Positions 17,136-25,987 of a stretch of DNA of 64,000 nt are shown one piece after another. Source of the DNA: Fervidobacterium changbaicum (GTDB lineage: Bacteria > Thermotogota > Thermotogae > Thermotogales > Fervidobacteriaceae); NCBI RefSeq assembly GCF_004117075.1, contig NZ_CP026721.1, forward strand, positions 1,240,001 to 1,304,000, in the 5' to 3' direction. Numbering within the stretch: position 1 is the stretch's first letter; every line of letters begins with the position of its first letter. The notes below the pieces were generated by a model that was not told where the DNA came from, searched no databases, and saw nothing but the letters and a program-made list of their open reading frames with translations. The position numbers and the translations under genes are program-made.

Positions 17136-17629
17136 TACTCGTTACAGGTGGAATTAAGTCAGGCAAAAGTACAGTTGCATTGAATAAAGCTTTAAAATAC
17201 CAAACCCGTGCGTTTTTGGCAACGGGTGTACCGTTCGATGAGGAGATGAAAGAGCGTATAAGAAGACACCAAGAGGAAAGAAGAAACCTTTTTGATACGT
17301 ACGAAGAGCCCGTGGAAGTAAGTCGAGTCTTGCGAACAATAGACGGAAGGTACGACGTTGTTGTCTTTGAGTGCCTCACAACTTACCTCGGTAACCTTTA
17401 CTATTACGAAGTGAACGTACAAGAGCACCTTGGGAAATTCATTGAAACTCTCGCTTCCATGAGAACGGAAGTTATTATTGTTACGAACGAAGTTGGCTGG
17501 GGAATAATACCGGAAAACAAATTAGCCAGGGAATTTGCGGAAACACTCGGCAAAACGAATGCAAAGTTAGCTAAACTTGCAAGCGAAGTTTACCTTGTTG
17601 TGGCCGGGATAGAAATCAGAATTAAGTAA
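17132..17629 (+). CDS. cobU: Adenosylcobinamide kinase / guanylyltransferase
   Basis: 165 residues. Phosphorylates adenosylcobinamide and then activates it with GTP. P-loop GGIKSGKST at 6-14, the guanylylated His at residue 46 (RRHQEERR), FECLTTYLGN near 85 and VTNEVGWGIIPENKLAREF near 116. TTG start overlapping the cobT stop by four bases. Confidence 0.95.
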   Translation: MILVTGGIKSGKSTVALNKALKYQTRAFLATGVPFDEEMKERIRRHQEERRNLFDTYEEPVEVSRVLRTIDGRYDVVVFECLTTYLGNLYYYEVNVQEHLGKFIETLASMRTEVIIVTNEVGWGIIPENKLAREFAETLGKTNAKLAKLASEVYLVVAGIEIRIK

Positions 17630-17655
17630 AAAATCTGCCTACAGGAGATGGGCTC

Positions 17656-18342
17656 GTGCATACAAATTTGGAAAAACAACTTATCGGTACAACATCGTGG
17701 ATAATACCGGGTACCTACTACGAAAATGTCGAATACATAACTCGCAACTTCAGAACAATTCAGTTTGTCGAATTACTCGTCTACACTTGGGACGAAGATA
17801 CGTTCAATTTGCTTGAAAAAGAGAAAGACTATCTCTTTGAGATCGCAAGGCAAACGGGTATAAAATACACCGCACATCTGCCAACTGATTCACTTTCGAA
17901 TGTTTTCGAAGCTTTCAAATACCTCGAAAACAACTTTGAAATCGAAAACTACGTCGTGCATCCTTTTGAAGAATTTGACACTGGGGATTTTGAAAGCAAA
18001 GAACTCCAATTATTGTTAAATCATCCAAAGATAAGCGTTGAGAATCTCAAAGAGCACTACTTTAAACATTCCAGAACGGTTTTTGACACCGGACATTGCT
18101 TTTTGGGAATACCAGTTGACCAAGAATTTTTGAACAACGTTGTCGAGATCCACATGATGGGAGTCAATGGTGATAAAGACCACGAAGTGCTTGATTTTGC
18201 AACACTTGAAAAAGTACACGAATTGCTTTCTGACACGTTATTCAAAACCAGATATTTGTGTTTTGAGATATTCGATGCTGAAAAACTCGAAGAATCCTTG
18301 AAGATTTGGAACGAATTCAAAGACAACAGATGGGGAGTTTAA
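17656..18342 (+). CDS. cbiR: TIM-barrel AP-endonuclease-like protein, candidate cobamide remodelling enzyme CbiR
   Basis: 228 residues. Signs of a xylose-isomerase/AP-endonuclease TIM barrel: an acidic strand QFVELLV near 36, KYTAHLPTDS near 73 with a likely metal His, NYVVHPFEEF near 98, TVFDTGHCF near 138, VEIHMMGVNGDKDH near 162 and CFEIFD near 205. These give a set of His/Glu/Asp metal ligands. CbiR, described in Akkermansia, belongs to this superfamily and removes the nucleotide loop of incoming cobamides so that they can be rebuilt. Position between cobU and cobS supports this. The symbol is an inference. Confidence 0.7.
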   Translation: MHTNLEKQLIGTTSWIIPGTYYENVEYITRNFRTIQFVELLVYTWDEDTFNLLEKEKDYLFEIARQTGIKYTAHLPTDSLSNVFEAFKYLENNFEIENYVVHPFEEFDTGDFESKELQLLLNHPKISVENLKEHYFKHSRTVFDTGHCFLGIPVDQEFLNNVVEIHMMGVNGDKDHEVLDFATLEKVHELLSDTLFKTRYLCFEIFDAEKLEESLKIWNEFKDNRWGV

Positions 18343-18345
18343 ATC

Positions 18346-19098
18346 ATGGAAGAGAAGCCAAAATTGTATGATTTCGTCTCAGACCTTGCCTTGTCTTTGT
18401 CCTTTATTTCCAGAATACCGGTGAAAATTAAAAACTTAGACAGCTGGGAAGCGAGAATAAAGCGTGTTCCCATATACTTCCCCGCCGTCGGGTACATTCC
18501 CGGGCTTATTTACGGGCTTGGCAATTTTCTTTCAAAACAGTTCAGCGATTTCAAACTGCCGATTTTGTTCCTTTCAACTGCGTTGGGATTTTACTTTTTT
18601 GATCTATTCCACTTCGATGGATTACTCGATATGCTTGATGGTTTTTTGAACCAATCGAACAAAGAAAGACGCCTTGAGATAATGTCCAAAGGTAACGTTG
18701 GCCCATTCGCTGTTTTTTACGGCACGCTTTATGTCATACTTTTTTACGAACTTTTACCCACTCTGAATTGGTATCACTTCATCTTCGCTTCGGTTTTCGG
18801 AAGGTACGCTATGGATGTGCTCCTTGTCTTTTCAAAACCAGCGAAATCAACAGGACTCGGTGCAGTGCTATTTCCCTATGAAAAGTTTTATACTCTTTAT
18901 GCCTCTATGTTCCTCACTCCGCTGATATTCACCAACTATATTGCATTCTTAGTTAGCTTTTCTTTATCTTGGCTTGTGGGATTTGCAGTCTCTAAGATCT
19001 CTGAGAAGAAGATAGGTGGAATCACCGGAGATGTGCTCGGTGGTACGTGCTTGATTGCTCAGATGGTTGTTCTATTGGCAGGGTATGTTTTTAAATGA
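18346..19098 (+). CDS. cobS: Cobalamin 5'-phosphate synthase
   Basis: 250 residues, integral membrane. Joins adenosylcobinamide-GDP to alpha-ribazole phosphate, the last step of nucleotide-loop assembly. The metal-binding motif HFDGLLDMLDGF is near residue 88, followed by NVGPFAVFYG. ATG with GGGGAG eight bases upstream; three-base gap from the previous stop. Confidence 0.95.
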   Translation: MEEKPKLYDFVSDLALSLSFISRIPVKIKNLDSWEARIKRVPIYFPAVGYIPGLIYGLGNFLSKQFSDFKLPILFLSTALGFYFFDLFHFDGLLDMLDGFLNQSNKERRLEIMSKGNVGPFAVFYGTLYVILFYELLPTLNWYHFIFASVFGRYAMDVLLVFSKPAKSTGLGAVLFPYEKFYTLYASMFLTPLIFTNYIAFLVSFSLSWLVGFAVSKISEKKIGGITGDVLGGTCLIAQMVVLLAGYVFK

Positions 19099-19129
19099 GT
19101 GCATTTGAATTTCGATAGGGGGCTTGACT

Positions 19130-19972
19130 GTGCATCTGATGGTCCTTGGTACGATGTCGAATGTTGGAAAATCAACGTTAGCGATGGTACTCTGCAGATA
19201 CTTTACAAAGAAAGGTCTTGATGTTGTTCCGTTTAAATCTCAGAATATTTCAAGAAAGTTTATACCGGTAAACAACGGCAGGATAGCCACCGCTCAGTAC
19301 CTGCAGGCTCTTTCATGTGAGAAAGAGCCATCGGTGGAGTACAATCCAATCTTACTAATTCCCGAAAATAATGGTGTAGAAGTTTACTTCACGGGAGAAT
19401 TCATCGGTCACCTGGGTTCTGAAAAATACATGTACGAATCAAAAGAGAGATTACTTGCCAAAGTGTTAGAAATTCTTAAAAATCTATCCGAAAACCACGA
19501 CTTAGTGATCATCGAAGGAGCTGGAGCCGCAATCGAGCCAAATTTGAAGGATACTGAGATCGTGAATATGCGTATTGCAACAAGTGTTGCTGCAAACGTC
19601 ATACTCATTGCCGACATCTCAAAAGGTGGAGCCTTCGCACAGGTTGTGGGGACTTTAGAATTAATGAGCCCAGATGAAAGAAAACTTGTCAAAGGATTTT
19701 TATTCAACAAATTTTTCGGTGACAAGTCGCTACTAAAAGACGCGCCAAACGAGCTTGCTAAGAAATATTCGATCGAATATTTCGGCACAATACCTTATTT
19801 TGAAAACAAAATCCCAGACGAAGATGTGATTGATACAAAGCAAGGCGAGTTTAATTTGGAGAACAAGAAGGCTTTGATGGAAGAGATAGATAGGATCACA
19901 GAGTTCGTGGTAGACCAGATCGATATTTCAAAAATCGAAAAGATAGTGTACGAGGAGTTATCAATGAAATGA
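19130..19972 (+). CDS. cbiP: Cobyric acid synthase-like ATPase domain, without glutaminase
   Basis: 280 residues. P-loop GTMSNVGKST near residue 6, then PFKSQNIS and YNPILLIPE, which match the ATP-binding half of CbiP/CobQ, and IIEGAGAAIEPNL near 125. Standard CbiP is about 480-500 residues, with a C-terminal class I glutamine amidotransferase domain holding a Cys-His-Glu triad. That half is absent here and no separate glutaminase gene follows. It could use free ammonia, share another glutaminase, or amidate a different corrinoid group. GTG 19130 is seven bases from AGGGGG; TTG 19124 is too close. Confidence 0.8.
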   Translation: MHLMVLGTMSNVGKSTLAMVLCRYFTKKGLDVVPFKSQNISRKFIPVNNGRIATAQYLQALSCEKEPSVEYNPILLIPENNGVEVYFTGEFIGHLGSEKYMYESKERLLAKVLEILKNLSENHDLVIIEGAGAAIEPNLKDTEIVNMRIATSVAANVILIADISKGGAFAQVVGTLELMSPDERKLVKGFLFNKFFGDKSLLKDAPNELAKKYSIEYFGTIPYFENKIPDEDVIDTKQGEFNLENKKALMEEIDRITEFVVDQIDISKIEKIVYEELSMK

Positions 19973-20883
19973 GTCCTTCGTCAGATAAAGTGTATGTTTT
20001 TCTTTTCGCAGTAACAATAGACTTACTTTTTGGGGAGTATCCTTCCAAGTTACATCCTGTCGTCTACATGGGATTTGTCGGAAAGTTGTTCGACAAAGTT
20101 ACGCAGCAAAAAAAGAATGCTCTCAGGTTCATAGCTGGAGCTTTTGCTTTGGTGGTTGAGATATTCTTTTTCGGCGCTATTGCAGTGGTTGTTTTACATT
20201 TTAGAAAGGTTGAATCGTCGACTTTTGGCATAGTATTATTTGCTATAAAGGTGTATCTTCTAAAATCTACGTTCTCTATTAAAAGCCTTTACCAACACAT
20301 GTCAAGGTGTTACACGGACGATTTAGAAACACTGAGAAAGAACGTTTCGTACATCGTATCACGCGATGTATCAAAGCTTACCAAGGGACATCTTTATTCT
20401 GCAGCTATTGAGAGTTTGTCAGAGAACATTTCAGATAGCATTACAGGACCATTGTTTTTCTACATACTCTTTGACTTGCCCGGAGCTTTGATCTACCGCA
20501 TTGTCAACACGTACGATGCGCTTTTTGGGTACAGAAACGAAAGATACGAATGGTTCGGGAAATTCCATGCACGATCCGACGATTTACTCAATCTGGTCCC
20601 ATCAAGGCTCACGGCCTTGGTAATTTCGTTTTTCAACCCACTCAGGGCATGGAGAAATATGATTAAGTACGGAGCAATCAAAATAAACGCGATGTATCCC
20701 ATGAGTGCTTTTGCCGGTGTTCTTGGATTTGGTATCGAGAAAGTGGGATATTACAAAGTTGAAGGAAGGTTACCTGAAAAAGAAGACGTAAAACGTGCGC
20801 TTAAACTCTACGCTAAGGTTGTAGTTCTAATTTTGGCAACGGCGGTGGTGGTGTTAGTGTGGCAAACAATACAAAAAGGTTAA
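19969..20883 (+). CDS. cbiB: Adenosylcobinamide-phosphate synthase
   Basis: 304 residues, membrane protein. Attaches aminopropanol (phosphate) to adenosylcobyric acid. Typical opening DLLFGEYPSKLHPVVYMGF, ESLSENISDSITGPLF near 145, YRIVNTYDALFGYRN near 172 and FHARSDDLLNLVPSRL near 197. ATGA overlap with the previous gene; overlaps cobD by 25 bases. Confidence 0.95.
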   Translation: MSPSSDKVYVFLFAVTIDLLFGEYPSKLHPVVYMGFVGKLFDKVTQQKKNALRFIAGAFALVVEIFFFGAIAVVVLHFRKVESSTFGIVLFAIKVYLLKSTFSIKSLYQHMSRCYTDDLETLRKNVSYIVSRDVSKLTKGHLYSAAIESLSENISDSITGPLFFYILFDLPGALIYRIVNTYDALFGYRNERYEWFGKFHARSDDLLNLVPSRLTALVISFFNPLRAWRNMIKYGAIKINAMYPMSAFAGVLGFGIEKVGYYKVEGRLPEKEDVKRALKLYAKVVVLILATAVVVLVWQTIQKG

Positions 20884-21905
20884 GAAATTTCCACGGTGGA
20901 ATCAAAGACGAACACATAGTGGATTTTTCGATCTCGGTTAATCCTTTTGTCCCGGAATTTTTGCTTGAGGCTCTGAACCATTCTCTAAAGAATTTGAAAA
21001 GATACACCTATGTTGAATGGATAGAGGAAGATTTCAGAAAGTATTTTGGAAAAGATGCCGTTGTTCTTGCCGGGGCTACCGAAGCTTTTCAAATTTTAGC
21101 ATTCACATTGATGAATAATAGCACAGTTTTAATCCCCGAACCAAATTACACCGAATACGAAAGAGTTGCCAGATTCGGTGCTAAAGAAATTGTGAAAGTA
21201 AATTACATTTTACACGGAACGATAAAGCTCGAAATCTTAAAGAAAACGATTGAAAAATTGACGGAAAACTTCAACAAGGTTGTGTTGATCACCGGCAATC
21301 CGAACAACCCAACCGGTATGTACGAGGACTACTCAGAGCTGTTGCGGTGGTCTTTGGAAAATTACGGATCGGATGTGCTTTTCGTTTTAGATGAAGCCTT
21401 CGTTGATTTTGTACCAGAAGAGCTAAGAAAATCCGTAGGTATTGAAAAATATCCAAATACAATAATCGTACGGAGCTTTACTAAGGTACTTGGACTTCCT
21501 GGAGTGAGAGTTGGTTATGTCAGGTCGATCGAGTTTCGCAATTTATTTGAAAAGTATCGAATGCCTTGGGGTATTGGTGGAGATGGGTTTACTATATTAG
21601 ATGCGCTGATAAAAAACATCGATTCTTATTTTAACTTTCTCAAAAACACGCAGTCTTATTTTAAAAAAGAAAGGCAAAAGTTCGAACAATACGTGCTTTT
21701 TCCATCGGTGACAAACTTCATTACCATAAAGGTTGGTAATGTCGAGAACTTCATCGAGCGATTGCACAAAATGAAAATGCACGCAAGAAGGATGTACGAT
21801 TTCGGGATAAAAGATTGTGTGAGGATAGGTTTGAAAGATGAAAATTCAAATGACAAGCTTCTTGACTTTCTGAAAGAGTGGAAAAAGGAACAACAAAAGG
21901 AGTGA
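20859..21905 (+). CDS. cobD: Threonine-phosphate decarboxylase (PLP enzyme)
   Basis: 348 residues. Makes the aminopropanol phosphate used by CbiB. Aminotransferase class I/II fold close to HisC: NFHGGIKDEHIVDFSISVNP at the start, TGNPNNPTG near 147, LDEAFVDF near 178 and the PLP lysine in SFTKVLGLPGVRVGY near 207. Neighbours make CobD far more likely than HisC. GTG start within the end of cbiB. Confidence 0.92.
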   Translation: MANNTKRLRNFHGGIKDEHIVDFSISVNPFVPEFLLEALNHSLKNLKRYTYVEWIEEDFRKYFGKDAVVLAGATEAFQILAFTLMNNSTVLIPEPNYTEYERVARFGAKEIVKVNYILHGTIKLEILKKTIEKLTENFNKVVLITGNPNNPTGMYEDYSELLRWSLENYGSDVLFVLDEAFVDFVPEELRKSVGIEKYPNTIIVRSFTKVLGLPGVRVGYVRSIEFRNLFEKYRMPWGIGGDGFTILDALIKNIDSYFNFLKNTQSYFKKERQKFEQYVLFPSVTNFITIKVGNVENFIERLHKMKMHARRMYDFGIKDCVRIGLKDENSNDKLLDFLKEWKKEQQKE

Positions 21906-21909
21906 TACG

Positions 21910-22437
21910 ATGGCAAATTTTGGAGAAAAAGGCTACATCCACGTTTACACCGGCAATGGAAAAGGCAAAACAACGGCAGCCTTTGGATTGGCACTGAGAG
22001 CTGTTTGCGCAGGAAAGAAAGTTTACATCGGGCAGTTTATAAAGGGCATGAAATACAGCGAATTGGATGCACCAAAGTACTTGGCAAATCTTGTTATTGA
22101 GCAGTATGGAAGAAATTGCTTTATAAAAAACGCGCCAACTGAGGAAGACATCCGGCTTGCAAAAGAAGGACTTAGAAGAATTCGAGAGGTACTTACCTCT
22201 GGTGAATACGATGTTGTAATAATGGATGAAATAAACGTCGCTCTTTACTATGGGCTTTTCTCAGTAGATGAAGTTTTGGATTTGTTGAAATCAAAGTCTG
22301 AACACGTCGAAATAATCCTTACTGGCAGATTCGCACCTCAGGAGTTAGTTGAAATTGCAGATTTGGTTACTGAGATGAGGGAAGTGAAGCATTATTATCA
22401 AAAGGGTGTTCTGGCAAGGAAGGGGATTGAGTATTAG
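21910..22437 (+). CDS. cobO: ATP:corrinoid adenosyltransferase (CobO/BtuR type)
   Basis: 175 residues. Adds the 5'-deoxyadenosyl group to cobalt. P-loop TGNGKGKTTAAFG near residue 16, FIKGMKYSE near 47, IMDEINVALYYG near 98 and ILTGRFAP near 136. AAAAGGAG precedes ATG. Last gene of the operon; no clear terminator was found in the 212 bases before the convergent nuclease gene. Confidence 0.95.
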   Translation: MANFGEKGYIHVYTGNGKGKTTAAFGLALRAVCAGKKVYIGQFIKGMKYSELDAPKYLANLVIEQYGRNCFIKNAPTEEDIRLAKEGLRRIREVLTSGEYDVVIMDEINVALYYGLFSVDEVLDLLKSKSEHVEIILTGRFAPQELVEIADLVTEMREVKHYYQKGVLARKGIEY

Positions 22438-22649
22438 AGCTATGTTTCTGATAAAATGACATTTTGGCTGAGAAAACTCAAATGGATAAAGTACTCATAA
22501 ATTGGTCAAAACCTGGGTTGCACACCATGGAACTGAATTCGAAGACGAAGAACAGCGTTCAATCACAATTTGCTAGGTACTAAGCTAATATAAAAACGCT
22601 GAACAACTAATAGACATGCCCAATATGTGATTGAATTGGTTTTAAAACC

Positions 22650-23648
22650 TCAGATAATCTCTAATCTCATCATACTTACTAGTTGATCATACTCGTAATC
22701 CTCAGTTTGATTAAGTCCATCGAAAGAGTATTTGATCTTCAAAATCTTGGCTGTATTTGTCTTAAGATTCTTTGGGAAGTCTTCAGCGATAAGTATGCCG
22801 CACAGAAGTTCACCTTCTTTATCAAAGTCATCGATGTATTCATTAAGTTGATTAAGATCTTTATTACTTGCCACTCTGTTTTTTGCTTCTATCAAGATGT
22901 ATTGATTCCTTTCAACAGGGTGCTTCAGCTTAACAAACAAATCTACGAAACCTTTTGATAAGGCCTTCTCACTGAGAATTTCGAATTCATGTGGTTGTTT
23001 GTTAGAACCACAACGGATTAATATTTCATTGAGCAAAGAACTTAGGGTTCTTTTTAAGAGCGACTGAAGAATATTTTCGTTGAATTTCACTACCGTATAA
23101 TCTTCTTTTCCAATCTGTGGTTGTGTCTTACGAAATGTGATTTTTGGTACAAATTCTTCGACATCCAGGTCGCTGATAGGAGTTTCAATTTTCTGTTCTG
23201 TGGATATTTCTACGGATCTTCCCAAACTTGAAACATAGGACAGCATTGCAGCATCGGCTTGGAAATGAGTTTTCCGATAGCCTCCTCTAAGTAGAAGATC
23301 TTCCGCGACGTAGGCAAATTCTGAACGAACTATACTTTCATCGAATTCTCGGACAAGTCTAAGTTTCATCCTATATGGAAATGAGTACGTTTTCCCAGAT
23401 TCTTTAAATGTTATTGGCTTCCACGGCGGTAGTTTTCCAGCGTTTTTATACGCGATTTTCTTCTCAGCTTTATAAAGATTTTTAATCCTTGCACCATACA
23501 GGAAAGATATGTAATCACCTTCATCGATGTCTAAATAAGACCATAGTCCGTTGGTACTACTAGGAAATCCTGCTAGCTGATATTTGACACACAAGTTCAA
23601 ATTTTCTTTGTTTGATACAGAAATAAGATAGTACTTTGGTTCTGACAT
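22650..23648 (-). CDS. Predicted modification-dependent restriction enzyme: EVE/YTH-like domain plus PD-(D/E)XK nuclease
   Basis: 332 residues. Residues 1-150 look like a PUA-superfamily EVE/YTH module, the fold that flips out and reads modified bases: YYLISVSNKENL at the start, DIDEGDYISFLYGARI near 45, and SFPYRMKLRLVREFD near 91. The C-terminal third has a PD-(D/E)XK core, with D in GFVDLFVKLKHP, then a strand ending ILIEAKNR (E-x-K). Such two-part proteins cut DNA carrying modified bases. It stands alone next to the B12 operon. ATG 23648 is favoured by GGGAG nine bases upstream; the frame is open 90 bases further. The assignment rests on motifs only. Confidence 0.65.
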   Translation of the reverse strand: MSEPKYYLISVSNKENLNLCVKYQLAGFPSSTNGLWSYLDIDEGDYISFLYGARIKNLYKAEKKIAYKNAGKLPPWKPITFKESGKTYSFPYRMKLRLVREFDESIVRSEFAYVAEDLLLRGGYRKTHFQADAAMLSYVSSLGRSVEISTEQKIETPISDLDVEEFVPKITFRKTQPQIGKEDYTVVKFNENILQSLLKRTLSSLLNEILIRCGSNKQPHEFEILSEKALSKGFVDLFVKLKHPVERNQYILIEAKNRVASNKDLNQLNEYIDDFDKEGELLCGILIAEDFPKNLKTNTAKILKIKYSFDGLNQTEDYEYDQLVSMMRLEII

Positions 23649-23696
23649 TAAATAACACTCCCTACGCAAAGTTGAATTTAGCATTTTGGCATAAAT

Positions 23697-23705
23697 ATTA
23701 TACCA
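23697..23705 (-). promoter_or_regulatory. Extended -10 of the nuclease gene
   Basis: Minus-strand TGG-TATAAT (TATAAT 23702-23697), about 50 bases before the ATG. The -35 is poor, so this is an extended -10 promoter. The same TGGTATAAT stands in front of several other genes in the window. Confidence 0.55.
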
Positions 23706-23791
23706 TTTGGTTATTATTAAAACGGTTTTAATCAACATGCTTATTGAGAAATTAGAAACTTAGTAAAAAACTTCATTTCTATTAACAGTGA

Positions 23792-24602
23792 TTACAAAAA
23801 CGGGTTGTAAAATCTACCTTTGTTGACGTAGATACCAATTAATATTACCACTACAAAGCTCGCCACTGCAACCATGAGTGCTAAATAATCTTCCTTTGTA
23901 AGTCTTTTCGTCGTATACCACGTTCTCTTTTTATATTTGCCAAAGCCTCTCAAATCCATTGCGTTGCTTATTTTCTCAACTCGTTCCAAGCTGGAAAAAA
24001 TCAAAGGAATGAGTATGAGCAAAGCGTACTTGAATCTGTCTTTAAACTTCGCTTTACGGGACAAATCGATACCTCTTGCCTGCTGTGCCAGGCTTATATC
24101 CGTATAAGCCCTCTGAATATCGGGAAAATACCTAAGTGTAAGTGCAAAAGCGTAGGCTACTTTGTAGTTGACACCTATTTTGTTGAGCGAAGATGCCAGT
24201 TCACTTGGGTTCGTTGTGAATAAGAAAATCATCCCAAGTGGTATCACGGATACGTACTTTAAGAATTTAGTAGTTTGGTAGAAGAGTTGTTCGAGAGTCA
24301 CCGGATAATTCTTAGAAATAAAAAACAACACGTGTTCTGTACCGAAGATTTTCACGCCTTCCATCGGAGCAAAAAGGAATGTGAATATCTCATTAACAAC
24401 AAGAAATGCAAAAACGTACGCGAACATCAATTTGACCCTTGAGAATCTTATTTTAGCAACACGCATCAAAAAGAACGAGAAGAATAGGATAGCTACGATG
24501 ACTCTTATATCGTACGTGTACATTACCGCAGATGTTAGTAAAAGGAAGGCTATCAATTTGGTCAAACCGGAAAGCCTGTGAATAATTGTTTCATCGGAGT
24601 CA
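23792..24602 (-). pseudogene. ecfT: ECF T component, 5' end split off by the IS110 insertion
   Basis: The T subunit of the second ECF operon. The frame reads DSDETIIHRLSGLTKL directly from the IS junction at 24602, matching the usual EcfT opening (..IHRLDPRTKL), then five or so membrane helices with both coupling motifs, QQARGID near residue 165 and DLRGFGKY near 205. The natural start codon and codon 2 lie on the far side of the IS, at 25990-25992. A GTG/ATG restart inside would give a shortened protein, so activity is doubtful. The rest of the gene is intact. Confidence 0.85.
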
Positions 24603-24603
24603 A

Positions 24604-25803
24604 CTATGCAAAATTAAATTTTTGTTTTGAGTGTGAGATAGCATAATCAATATTGAACTTCTCTTTCTTTCTCAACATTGCGTACAACGTTCGCAATAAC
24701 TTGTGTACTACTGACATTATCGCTTTTTTGTACGGTATACCTTGCTGCCTTTTTCGTTCATAGTATGTTCGGAAATATTCGTTGTGAATCACTACACTCA
24801 CTGCCATTAGCCATAGTATTCGTCTTAGGTGGGCATTGCCCCTTTTCGATATGTGTCCTTCTACTTTGCTTTTGCCTGATTGGGCAATGCTTGGATCGAG
24901 TCCACAATACGCAATGAGTTTTTTGTATGTACTAAATCTTGAGATATCTCCAACTTCTGCCAAGAAATGCATCGCGCTGTTTTCACCAATACCTGGTATT
25001 GACGTGAGTATCTCGATATCAAGGTTTATCGCACTACATTCGCAATATTCTTTCATCATCTTGTCGTATTCTTCAAGCTGTTGCTGTAAAAATTGTAGTT
25101 CTTTGATATTTTGCACAAGAATCTTTTCTTTCATCGGCCAATATTGAGCAATCGAGTTATTAGCGAGTTCTTTAAGTTTTTGAGCATTAAGTTTTGTACT
25201 TCTGCCACGGTCTTTGGAAAAGAACACATCCAGATTACGAGCCTTTTGAATAGCCTTGGCAGAAGGGAAATGAGAAAGAAGATTGAGGATAGTGTCACTG
25301 TAGATATTGGTAACTCTTTCGAGTTCAGGGAAAAGAACGTTGAGCAGTTTTTCGATATTGTCTTTAACTTTTGCGATGCGGTGGATAATGTTTTCGCGTG
25401 CTCTGACAATATCACGAAGCTCAGAGTTGACAAAAGCAGAAGAAGGAATTTGATGTTGTAGGTAAAACAAAGCAGTAGCGATAATGCGAGCATCGATTTT
25501 GTCGGTTTTGGTCTTTCGAAGAGAAGCAAAGTTTTTAACAGTTAGAGGATTAAAAACAGCGCAAGCAAAGTCGTTGGAAGAAAGGAAAGCCAGAAGGTTG
25601 AGATGATAACAGCCAGTAGATTCCATAGCGATGATGATGGATTGTTTTGGGAAGGCAGAGAGTTTGTTTGCGAAGGAGGAAAAGCCTTGCTGGGACATAT
25701 CGAAAGAAGATTCGAAGATGATGGAACTGGGATTAGAGATAGCGCAGACGTTGAACTTATCCTTGGAAACATCGATGCCGACGAATATGGAGAAGTTATT
25801 CAT
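24604..25803 (-). CDS. IS110-family transposase (DEDD recombinase)
   Basis: 399 residues. The N-terminal RuvC-like domain starts FVGIDVSKDKFNV with AMESTGCYH near 66 and KTDKIDARIIA near 105. The C-terminal Transposase_20 domain has SIPGIGENSA near 264 and then AYCGLDPSIAQSGKSKVEGHISKRGN, which holds the catalytic serine region. Together with a bridge RNA it joins the circular element to a target. ATG 25803 has AAAGGAGG seven bases upstream. The stop codon TAG uses the G of the flanking GT core. Confidence 0.93.
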   Translation of the reverse strand: MNNFSIFVGIDVSKDKFNVCAISNPSSIIFESSFDMSQQGFSSFANKLSAFPKQSIIIAMESTGCYHLNLLAFLSSNDFACAVFNPLTVKNFASLRKTKTDKIDARIIATALFYLQHQIPSSAFVNSELRDIVRARENIIHRIAKVKDNIEKLLNVLFPELERVTNIYSDTILNLLSHFPSAKAIQKARNLDVFFSKDRGRSTKLNAQKLKELANNSIAQYWPMKEKILVQNIKELQFLQQQLEEYDKMMKEYCECSAINLDIEILTSIPGIGENSAMHFLAEVGDISRFSTYKKLIAYCGLDPSIAQSGKSKVEGHISKRGNAHLRRILWLMAVSVVIHNEYFRTYYERKRQQGIPYKKAIMSVVHKLLRTLYAMLRKKEKFNIDYAISHSKQKFNFA

Positions 25804-25987
25804 ACAAGAACCTCCTTTCAATTGATGAGGGCAGGGAGCCTACTGAACCAATCCTCCATGCTGACGAGGGCTGAAAGCCCAACCAACTTATCATGGTTAA
25901 AGGCAGGCAACAGACTCCCAAAATGGCTTAAAAGCCAAGGTGACATAAGTTGTCCTGCCCTCAATTTTTTTAAGCTAAATTATTTAT
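24605..25987 (-). mobile_element. IS110-family insertion sequence, about 1.38 kb
   Basis: One DEDD recombinase gene plus a structured 5' non-coding region, no terminal inverted repeats. Both edges can be read: GT at 25989-25988 and GT at 24604-24603 (minus strand) flank the element. Keeping one GT restores ATG-GTT-GAC-TCC in the interrupted gene, so GT is the likely core dinucleotide. It separates the second ECF ATPase from EcfT. Confidence 0.9.
25826..25963 (-). ncRNA. Candidate bridge RNA of the IS110 element
   Basis: The 5' non-coding region of the element is bounded by a perfect 10-bp inverted repeat, TGAGGGCAGG (25826-25835) / CCTGCCCTCA (25954-25963). Inside are two loop structures. 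Loop 1 has apical stem GGCTT/AAGCC (25925-25936) and closing CAAC/GTTG. Loop 2 has apical stem GGGCT/AGCCC (25868-25880). This is the two-loop plan of IS110 bridge RNAs. In loop 1 the 5' strand carries UUAUG and the 3' strand GGAGUC (25918-25913). The insertion site reads TATG-GTT-GACTCC on the same strand, so both halves match in the expected orientations. Confidence 0.7.

Noticed and set aside
20859-21905. Histidinol-phosphate aminotransferase (HisC) as the identity of this PLP enzyme
   Set aside because: The fold is shared, but the gene lies between cbiB and cobO under a B12 riboswitch, so CobD is the better call.
22438-22649. Possible terminator between cobO and the nuclease gene
   Set aside because: Only a weak, widely spaced repeat (CAGCGTT near 22552 and AACGCTG near 22596) and no T-run.
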